Source of the DNA: Bacillota bacterium
GTDB lineage: Bacteria; Bacillota; Clostridia; Acetivibrionales; DSM-1351
Length of the DNA: 33,305 nucleotides
Reading direction: 5' to 3'
Assembly: GCA_023436485.1 (NCBI GenBank)
Contig: JAEZIU010000316.1
Span: forward strand, 1 to 33,305
Below are positions 26,078-33,305 of the stretch, piece after piece; the first letter of the stretch is position 1; each line of letters starts with the position of its first letter. A program made the translations under genes and the position numbers. A model generated the notes under the pieces. That model saw only the letters and a program-made list of their open reading frames with translations. It ran no database searches and was not told the DNA's origin.

Positions 26078-29000
26078 ATGTCTTTAGTTAAAAATTATAT
26101 ATTAAAACAGATTTCAGAGAAGAATGTCTCACAAGCAGATGCTGAGAATATGCTGAAGGAATTATATGCCGCTAATGCAGAGAAGCCGGAAGATAGCATA
26201 GCGATTATTGGACTAGCAGGGAGATTTTCCAATTGCGATAATGTCAATGATTTTTGGAGTAAATTGGTGAATGGAGAAAATGGTATTTGTGATTTTCCAC
26301 ACAATAGGGTAAAAGACTCTGAGCCCTTACTTAGAAGGCACTGCTATACAGAATTTTTGCAGGGGGACATTCTGGGTGAGGTGGAGGATTATAATGAGGT
26401 ATTTGCACAGGGTGGATTCCTAAACCAGATAGACAAGTTTGATGCTGCTTTTTTTGGGATTCCGCCTAGAGAAGCAAAATATATGGATCCTACCCAGAGA
26501 CTTTTCCTGGAAACGGCATACGAGGCAATTGAAGATGCCGGATACGGCGGAGAAGGGATAAAAGGAACAAGGACAGGCGTATTTGTTGGAAGGGATACCA
26601 CCAGTATACCCGTTTACAGGTATATGACTGAACCCGATCCCATGCATTTGACAGGATCGTATGAAGGTATCCTTGCAAGCCGTTTGTCTTATATTTTCAA
26701 CCTTCAAGGACCTGCTATGGTTCTGGATACCGCATGTTCTTCCGCCATGATATCCATACATGAAGCTTGCCAGTCAATAAAGAGCGGGGAAAGTGAAATG
26801 GCTGTGGCAGGCGGTATAAACCTCTTTGTTATCGGTATAACAAAGGATTTAAAAGGTCCCATGGACTTAAGTTCGGTTGAGAGTGGCGGCGATAAGATAA
26901 GGACTTTTGACCGGGATGCTAAAGGAACTATATGGGGCGAAGGAGTGGGTGCTGTATTATTAAAACCTCTAAGCCGGGCGATTAAAGACGGGGATAATAT
27001 ACATGCTATTATCAGAGGAAGTGCTTTAAATAACGATGGTGCCTCAAATGGAATTACTGCCCCAAGTGCCTCAGCACAGGAAGATGTAATCATCAGGGCT
27101 TGGAAAGCTGCTAAAATACATCCTGAGACGATAAACTATATAGAAGCTCACGGTACAGGGACCGTTCTTGGAGATCCCATAGAAATAAAAGGGCTTACGA
27201 ATGCGTTTAGAAGGTATACAGACAAGACTCAATTTTGTGGAATAGGGTCGCTTAAACCGAATATGGGACATCTTGTTTCAGCTTCAGGAATTGCTTCCCT
27301 GATTAAGGTTGTAATGGCACTCAAGCATAAGGTGATACCTGCAAGTATTAATTTTGAAAATCCTAATCCTTATATCAATTTTGCAGAGTCCCCTGTGTAT
27401 ATAAATGACTCTTTACAAAAATGGGAAAAAGGGGATTCACCGAGAAGAGCAGCTATCAATGCCTTTGGTTTCAGTGGCACTAATTGTCATCTTGTCCTTG
27501 AAGAAGCAGGTGAAATCTCATCCGCTGAGCCTGCAGCTCAAAAAAGTGCATATTGTCTTACAATCTCTGCTAAGAGTCAATCAGTTTTAGAACAAATGGT
27601 TATGGACTTCAAAAAGTTCATCAATTCTACCCAGGATTGCAACGTTGAGAGTATATGTTATACGTCCAATATCGGGAGAGGCCATTTTTCTCACAGGTTG
27701 GCTATAGTAGCAAGGAACTTTGAAGAATTAAAGCAAAAGATAAATAAAATGCAAAGTAATGCAATTGGCGGGCTTGAAGCTGAAGGAATCTTCTATGGGG
27801 AGCACAAGATTGTAATAGAGAGTAAGAAAAATAGGGATGTTGGTGAAATAACTGCAGCAGAAAAAGTGAAATACACAAAAGAGACAGTTTCCCCAATAGA
27901 AAGATTAGGCAGTTTAGAGGGTGAAGAATACTATCTTGCTTTAATGGCTATATGCAGCTTGTATGCAAAGGGTGCGGATATACCATGGAATAAAGTATAT
28001 AGTGGAAGAAAAATCAGGAAGACTAGAATTCCTACATACTCCTTTGAAAAGGTTCGGTATTGGGCTGAACCTAAAAAGCCAAAGTTAAAATGCAAGATCA
28101 TTGAGAACCGGGAAGCCCATCCCCTGATTCACAATCTGGTTACAGATTCTATTTTCCAGCAAATCTATGAAACTGACTTTATAATAGGAGAGCAATGGGT
28201 ACTAAGTGACCATAAAGTCATGGGAAATTGTCTTATTCCTGGTACTACTTATCTTGAAATGGCGAGAGTTGTAGGGAGTAAGTTTTTTAAGACAGATAAA
28301 CTGGAATTCAGGGATGTAGTATTCCTTACACCGCTCATTGTTGGAGAAGATGAAGTCAAAAATGTTCAAGCGGTTATTAAAAAAGAAGAAGATTATTTGG
28401 AATTTGTTATTACCAGCAGACAAGATACGGGAGAGTCTGATACGGAGACAGTCTGGATTAAACATGCAGAAGGAAAAGTTTACCAGAATGATGAGACTAC
28501 TCCGGGTAAATGCGATGTAAAGACATTAATGGACAAGTGCGTGGACAGAAAAGTAGTGGTGGACATGTCTGAGACCGGTGGAACATTTGAGTTTGGTCCT
28601 CGTTGGCACAGCCTCAAAGAAGTAAACCATGGTACAAATGAGGCAATGGCTAAGGTGGAATTGGACAATAATTTAATTGAAGACCTGACGGAATATTACC
28701 TGCATCCTGCACTGCTGGATAATGCAATTAATGCAACAATGCAAGATAATGACGGGACATACCTTCCACTTAACTACAAGAGCTTTAAACTTTTTGGCAG
28801 CACACCTTCCATTTTCTATAGCAATATAAGGAAGAAAAGCAATGATTCCGGGAGCAAGGAAACAATAACGTATGATGTAACGCTTATGGATCCTATGGGG
28901 AAAGTAATTGCTGAAATAACCGATTATACTATTAAAAGGGTTACTGAAGAGCAGCTTAAGTTCAAACTTCCGGGAAAAGCCAGTTCATACTACGGTATAG

Positions 29001-32000
29001 AATGGGTGAAGAGAGAAATGTCTTTGAAGTCCGAGCTGCGCAAAGGAACAGTTCTGGTTTTAAAGGATTGTAATGGATTTGGAAAAGGTATCCTAGAGGG
29101 ATTAGAGAAAGCCGGTAACGATTATATAGAGGTGGAACTTGGAACAGGCTTTCAAAAAATCAGGGATAATGCATATATTGTTGGTAGAACAATGGAGGAT
29201 TATGAAAAACTTGCAGATGAACTAATCTCCAAGGATGTAAGCCTTATTCTACATATGTTTACGATGGACTGCGAACATTTGCCGGAAAGTTTAGAGCAAC
29301 TAGAAGAATCGCAAAATAGAGGAGTGTACAGCCTATTCTATCTTATAAAGTCCATAATCAATAAGAAAGTAAGAGGACAAATAGAAATAGCACTCATTTC
29401 AAAGAATACCTGTGGTGTAGTTGAAGCACAGGGCGTAGTAGAATATTATAATGCTACACTCATGGGGTTGGGTAAGGTAATACCTCAGGAATATACAAAT
29501 CTGAACTGTAGGTTTATAGACATTGATTCAAGTATAAGTGCTGAACAACTGCTGCAAGAGCTGGCATTGTCTGAACAGCCCTATATGGTTGCCTACAGGA
29601 ATGGTGAGAGATTCGTTGAAGAGTTCCATAAACTTGACATGGACAAAGATGCGCAAAATAAGGTAGAAGTTGTGGATGGTATGACCTACTTAATCACGGG
29701 TGGAACAGGTGGACTTGGCCTAGAGGTAGCAAAATATTTGGCAAGCAGAGCAAAAGTTAACCTTGCTTTAATTAGCCGTTCCATGTTACCTGATAGAAGT
29801 CAGTGGGATAGGATACTTAGCGAAAACACTAACCCTAAACTCTGCCTCAAACTCAAACAAATCCTGTTAATTGAAAGCTTAGGTGCAAAAGTAGAATGCT
29901 ACAGTGCAGATGTAAGCGAATTGAACGATATGCGAGCAGTAGTAGAAGATATACACAGAAAATATGGCAGAATCAGTGGTGTCATCCATGGCGCTGGAGT
30001 AGCTGGCGACGGATTTTTAATGCTAAAGGATGCTAAAGTGTTTACAGATGTTATATCGCCTAAAGTTTTTGGAACATGGATCCTTGATAACCTTACCAGG
30101 GAAGATAATCTGGATTTCTTTACTATGTTTTCATCCATAACTACTCTTTTTGGTGGTAATGGTCAGGGAGATTATACAGCTGCAAACTCGTTTATGGATT
30201 CCTTCGCATCTTATAGGAATGGACAAGGGCTGAAGACGGTATCAATCAATTGGCCTGCATGGAAAGAAGTTGGTATGGCTGCAGACTATAATGCTACGAA
30301 CAATATTTTGATATTTAAGCCCATAAGAACTTCAAACGCTTTAAAAGCATTTGAAGGTGCACTAAATAGCAGTTATAGCCGTGTGATACCAGGAGAGATT
30401 AACTATAGTGTTATTACTGAGATGGAAAGTGGGCGGATGTTCTCACTATCCAGTCAAATTAAGGAAGACATTGAGAAACGTAAATCAAGCCCTAAAATAA
30501 AGAGCAGTCCGGTCAAGGTTAATTCAGAAGTAACAAATATTACGTTAAAAGGAAAGAGTGAGGAGGAGTTTACAGATGTAGAGAATAAGCTAGGACGTAT
30601 TTGGGGACAAATCCTGAGTATCCCTGTTATCGATGTTTATGATAATTTCTACGATATGGGAGGAGATTCCATACTGGCTACCCACTTACTCAAGGCTATA
30701 GAACAGGTTTATCCTAGAGTAATAGATATATCTGATATCTTTTCGTACCCAACAGTGGTACAGATGGCAGAGTACATCGAATCAAAAATTAACACTACAA
30801 AAGAAGATAAAGTAGATAGAAAAGTAATGGAGGATGTAGCTCAAATCGACACTAGCCTTGAAACAGGCAAATTTGAATTAACTCCTGTACAAAGGTGCTT
30901 CTTTTCAAGGAACTTCATAAATATGCATCACTGGAATGAGAGCTTCCCATTATACCTAAAAGATGGTTTTGATGAGAATATTCTTATAAATGTAATTAAC
31001 AATCTTATGCAGTATCATGATGGATTAAGGCTTGTCTTTAGGAAGGAAAATGGGAGATACGTACAGTATCTGAAAGGAAAAGAAGAATTTTCTAATAATC
31101 TTATAATTTCACAAATATCTCCCGACATGAATATAAATGATACATTATCAAAAGAGGCTCTTTCGCTGAATTTGAGTATTGATTTAGCAAAGGGGCCACT
31201 GATTAAGTTTGTTCTTTTCAAAACAGTTGAAGGAGATTATCTCTATACCATTATGCACCATCTTATCATTGACGGATTATCCATTGGTATCATTATGAAA
31301 GATGTTATGACTGGGTATTTTCAAGCTTTAAGAGGAGCAGAAATCAATTTCGACCCGAAAACAGTGCCTATAGTGAACTGGGCAGATTTTATCAACAAGT
31401 ATGCACTAGGAGAAGAAATTACCAAAGAAAAACAATATTGGGACAAAGTTGACAGTGCTCCTATCCAAAAACTACCTAGGGATGCAGAAGTTACTGACAG
31501 AAGGATGAAAAATGACTCTCATCTGACGGTTGAGCTATTAGATGAGACAGAGACAAACAAGTTGCTACGGGATGTTTGTAAGCATTATAAGACTAGAACT
31601 GAAACTATACTTCTTACGGCACTTGCAATGACAATAAAGAACTGGAGCGGATTAGATTGGGTACACATGCGTTTATGTGGCAATGGCAGAGATTTACCTA
31701 TCGGTAACTTTGATTTCTCCAGGACAGTAGGTTGGTTGAGCATGTCCTTCCCATTTATTTTAAGAACGGGAGGGGATATTACAGTAAGTGAGCAGGTAGA
31801 AAATATAAAGAGAGATCTAGCGGATATACCTAACAAGGGGGTAGGCTACGATGTCTTACGATTTATTACCCTGCCTCAGAAATATCCCGGATTAGAATAT
31901 AGCGTTGAACCTGAGGTTTTCTTCAACTATTTGGGATCCTATGGAGAGCCTGACGTAGAGGGCGCGTCCATACCGGTACTCAAAGCGGTACCCGAAAAGA

Positions 32001-32167
32001 ACTTAGACTCAGAAAGAGAATACGTATTGGATTTTGAAGGTTATGTCGTAGCGAAAAAGCTTACATTTACAGTAGTTTATAATCGGATGGAATATAAGAG
32101 AGAGACCATGAATTCCTTTATGGAGAAATTCAAAAAATCATTAAAAAGTATTATGCAATTTGAATAA
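26078..32167 (+). CDS. trans-AT PKS 2: docking - KS - linker - DH - KR - ACP - E-type C domain
   Basis: The protein has 2029 residues. A helical N-terminal segment (about 1-35) looks like the partner of the upstream PKS tail. The KS has C220, H358 and H398; the DH has an intact H712-x3-G716-x4-P721; the KR has TGGTGGLG and Tyr1366; the ACP has GGDSIL with Ser1531. The last roughly 440 residues form a condensation-superfamily domain of the epimerase type: LTPVQRCFFSRNF, HHLIIDGLS (H1727, H1728, D1732), FSRTVGW, PNKGVGYDVLRF and FNYLGSYG. The E-domain EGHGRE motif reads C1867-GNGRD, so the Glu needed for epimerisation is lost. It may act in condensation, release or ester/amide formation. No thioesterase follows within the window. 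Confidence 0.92.
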   Translation: MSLVKNYILKQISEKNVSQADAENMLKELYAANAEKPEDSIAIIGLAGRFSNCDNVNDFWSKLVNGENGICDFPHNRVKDSEPLLRRHCYTEFLQGDILGEVEDYNEVFAQGGFLNQIDKFDAAFFGIPPREAKYMDPTQRLFLETAYEAIEDAGYGGEGIKGTRTGVFVGRDTTSIPVYRYMTEPDPMHLTGSYEGILASRLSYIFNLQGPAMVLDTACSSAMISIHEACQSIKSGESEMAVAGGINLFVIGITKDLKGPMDLSSVESGGDKIRTFDRDAKGTIWGEGVGAVLLKPLSRAIKDGDNIHAIIRGSALNNDGASNGITAPSASAQEDVIIRAWKAAKIHPETINYIEAHGTGTVLGDPIEIKGLTNAFRRYTDKTQFCGIGSLKPNMGHLVSASGIASLIKVVMALKHKVIPASINFENPNPYINFAESPVYINDSLQKWEKGDSPRRAAINAFGFSGTNCHLVLEEAGEISSAEPAAQKSAYCLTISAKSQSVLEQMVMDFKKFINSTQDCNVESICYTSNIGRGHFSHRLAIVARNFEELKQKINKMQSNAIGGLEAEGIFYGEHKIVIESKKNRDVGEITAAEKVKYTKETVSPIERLGSLEGEEYYLALMAICSLYAKGADIPWNKVYSGRKIRKTRIPTYSFEKVRYWAEPKKPKLKCKIIENREAHPLIHNLVTDSIFQQIYETDFIIGEQWVLSDHKVMGNCLIPGTTYLEMARVVGSKFFKTDKLEFRDVVFLTPLIVGEDEVKNVQAVIKKEEDYLEFVITSRQDTGESDTETVWIKHAEGKVYQNDETTPGKCDVKTLMDKCVDRKVVVDMSETGGTFEFGPRWHSLKEVNHGTNEAMAKVELDNNLIEDLTEYYLHPALLDNAINATMQDNDGTYLPLNYKSFKLFGSTPSIFYSNIRKKSNDSGSKETITYDVTLMDPMGKVIAEITDYTIKRVTEEQLKFKLPGKASSYYGIEWVKREMSLKSELRKGTVLVLKDCNGFGKGILEGLEKAGNDYIEVELGTGFQKIRDNAYIVGRTMEDYEKLADELISKDVSLILHMFTMDCEHLPESLEQLEESQNRGVYSLFYLIKSIINKKVRGQIEIALISKNTCGVVEAQGVVEYYNATLMGLGKVIPQEYTNLNCRFIDIDSSISAEQLLQELALSEQPYMVAYRNGERFVEEFHKLDMDKDAQNKVEVVDGMTYLITGGTGGLGLEVAKYLASRAKVNLALISRSMLPDRSQWDRILSENTNPKLCLKLKQILLIESLGAKVECYSADVSELNDMRAVVEDIHRKYGRISGVIHGAGVAGDGFLMLKDAKVFTDVISPKVFGTWILDNLTREDNLDFFTMFSSITTLFGGNGQGDYTAANSFMDSFASYRNGQGLKTVSINWPAWKEVGMAADYNATNNILIFKPIRTSNALKAFEGALNSSYSRVIPGEINYSVITEMESGRMFSLSSQIKEDIEKRKSSPKIKSSPVKVNSEVTNITLKGKSEEEFTDVENKLGRIWGQILSIPVIDVYDNFYDMGGDSILATHLLKAIEQVYPRVIDISDIFSYPTVVQMAEYIESKINTTKEDKVDRKVMEDVAQIDTSLETGKFELTPVQRCFFSRNFINMHHWNESFPLYLKDGFDENILINVINNLMQYHDGLRLVFRKENGRYVQYLKGKEEFSNNLIISQISPDMNINDTLSKEALSLNLSIDLAKGPLIKFVLFKTVEGDYLYTIMHHLIIDGLSIGIIMKDVMTGYFQALRGAEINFDPKTVPIVNWADFINKYALGEEITKEKQYWDKVDSAPIQKLPRDAEVTDRRMKNDSHLTVELLDETETNKLLRDVCKHYKTRTETILLTALAMTIKNWSGLDWVHMRLCGNGRDLPIGNFDFSRTVGWLSMSFPFILRTGGDITVSEQVENIKRDLADIPNKGVGYDVLRFITLPQKYPGLEYSVEPEVFFNYLGSYGEPDVEGASIPVLKAVPEKNLDSEREYVLDFEGYVVAKKLTFTVVYNRMEYKRETMNSFMEKFKKSLKSIMQFE

Positions 32168-32192
32168 AGATAATGGATTTTAAGGAGTTTTA

Positions 32193-32236
32193 TCCATTCG
32201 AGTAAGCTGAATTTTAACTCACCTTACTCGAATGGA
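32193..32236 (+). promoter_or_regulatory. Strong perfect hairpin between PKS 2 and the glycosyltransferase
   Basis: CCATTCGAGTAAG (32194-32206) is perfectly complementary to CTTACTCGAATGG (32223-32235). The T at 32193 and A at 32236 also pair, and an inner TGA/TCA pair extends the stem. No T-run follows on either strand, so it is not a classic intrinsic terminator. It may act as an mRNA stability or processing element, attenuator or protein site that lowers expression of downstream genes relative to the synthases. It begins 26 nt after the PKS stop. Confidence 0.6.
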
Positions 32237-32305
32237 AACCTCCAAGTTTAAAGTTCGTTACCTATAGCACAATAAATACAACTTATCCGAAAGGGGATTA
32301 AAAAA

Positions 32306-33305
32306 TGGAAGGACAGCCTATGGTGAGTGTAGTCATTCCTACATACAATAGAGAAAAATTGCTGCCTAAAGCGCTTAATTCAGTAATAAATCAAACCTAC
32401 CAGAACTGGGAATTGATTATTGTGGATGATAATAGTACTGATAATACCGCTGCATTGGTTAACAGTTATTCAAAGAAGGATAAAAGAATACGTTATGTAC
32501 GAAATGATCGCAGGAAAGGACCCAGTGGGGCTCGGAACTGTGGGCTACTTCAATGCAGTGGTGAGTATATTGCATTTCTTGATTCGGATGATGAGTGGAT
32601 GAAACATCACCTGACGGATAGTATGCGTGTGCTATTAAATGAAGACGTAGATGTGTGTTTTGCATTATGGATAGAGGAACGTTCTGGAAACCTTGTAAAA
32701 TTCGATACGCAGGAAATCCAAGATAAACTGAATAAAGCATTAGAGACGCTGAAACCGAAAACAAAAGATAATTTGATTTTCTTTGGAGAAGGTTTTTATG
32801 AATTTACGATACTAGAATCTTTTTATTGCTACCATATAAATACAATGGTCTTTAAAAAATCCATACTCGATTCTGTGGGGTTATTGGATGAAAGCCTCTT
32901 TGCAAATGAAGATAATGATTTCACATACAAAGTTTTCCATGATCATGAGATTTGTTTAATCATGGATTACCATTTCATTTATCATCAGGGGCAGGATAAC
33001 ATATACATGTTTATTGACAGGAGTACTGCAGATATTGAAATGATTGCTGAAAACCAAATGCTAATTGATAAGTTAACATTCAATGGAAACCTCGAAAATG
33101 TAATGAGGATGAAGCGAAAAAAATATGTAAAGATATCAAACAAAATAAAGGATAAGAAAGCTTGCCTGGCAGCAATAGATAAAAGTATTGCTGAAAAATA
33201 TTTAACTATAGGTTATATTCATCGAAATAAGAATAAACCCAAGGCTTTTTATTATTATTTAAAAGCTCTATTTTATCAGGTAGACAAATTCACTCTGTTG
33301 TTGAT
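32306..33305 (+). CDS. Family 2 glycosyltransferase (3' partial)
   Basis: The frame is open from ATG 32306 to the window end (333 codons seen); SD AAAGGGG. The N-terminus is a GT-A fold: VSVVIPTYNRE, LIIVDDNSTD (D41, D42), SGARNCGL and FLDSDDEW with the metal-binding D93-x-D95 motif. An Asn-Glu-Asp-Asn stretch (NEDNDF) after residue 200 fits the usual acceptor-side acidic motif. It transfers a sugar from a nucleotide-sugar donor; acceptor unknown. It lies 138 nt after the last PKS, so it may glycosylate the cluster's product, or it could start a neighbouring polysaccharide locus. Its C-terminal part looks Lys-rich and helical. Confidence 0.9.

Noticed and set aside
32194..32235. Intrinsic terminator after PKS 2
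   Set aside because: The stem is strong but no T-run follows on either strand.
1..33305. CRISPR arrays, tRNA or rRNA genes, insertion sequences
   Set aside because: No regularly spaced direct repeats, no cloverleaf or rRNA signature and no transposase frame were seen on either strand.
1..33305. Minus-strand reading frames of 60-140 codons
   Set aside because: All lie opposite well-supported + strand genes, lack SD sites and encode no recognisable motifs.

Overview
The window looks like low-GC Firmicutes DNA from a cellulolytic clostridium of the Ruminiclostridium cellulolyticum / papyrosolvens kind. The main evidence is the type I dockerin on the first gene, whose two calcium loops both carry Ala-Ile at the recognition positions, as in R. 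cellulolyticum, rather than the Ser-Thr of C. thermocellum. All real genes lie on the + strand.

Region 1 (1-2300) is the 3' part of a secreted, two-domain GH43 cellulosomal hemicellulase with a C-terminal dockerin, closed by a terminator hairpin.

Region 2 (about 2300-12420) is an accessory island. It holds an unknown 172-aa protein; a type II Thoeris anti-phage pair (TIR protein ThsB and two-TM/macro protein ThsA); a 1545-aa STAND-type NTPase with an N-terminal PD-(D/E)xK nuclease, Avs-like in layout; a gene-start remnant; an unknown two-TM protein; a small M24 metallopeptidase-fold protein; and an EcsC-like protein with an EF-hand-type loop. The least expected signal is here. Four imperfect palindromes sharing the 14-nt core CATTATGTTTAAAC (13-14 of 14 matches, all on the + strand) lie 39-53 nt after the stop codons of four unrelated genes. 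The island therefore looks like an array of gene-plus-palindrome cassettes. They resemble integron attC sites in design but not in consensus, and no integrase is visible.

Region 3 (about 12500-33305) is a trans-AT polyketide / nonribosomal peptide gene cluster in one tight operon: two half-size ABC exporters, an NRPS (C-A-PCP plus a half condensation domain, with an adenylation code I read as glycine), a free-standing malonyl acyltransferase, two PKSs of the same layout (KS-linker-DH-KR-ACP), a terminal epimerase-type condensation domain that has lost the catalytic Glu, and a family 2 glycosyltransferase running off the end. A plausible assembly is acyl starter + Gly + two malonyl units with ketoreduction and dehydration, then release or transfer by the terminal C/E-like domain, glycosylation and export. 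Product, starter and release are inference. The cluster probably continues to the right.
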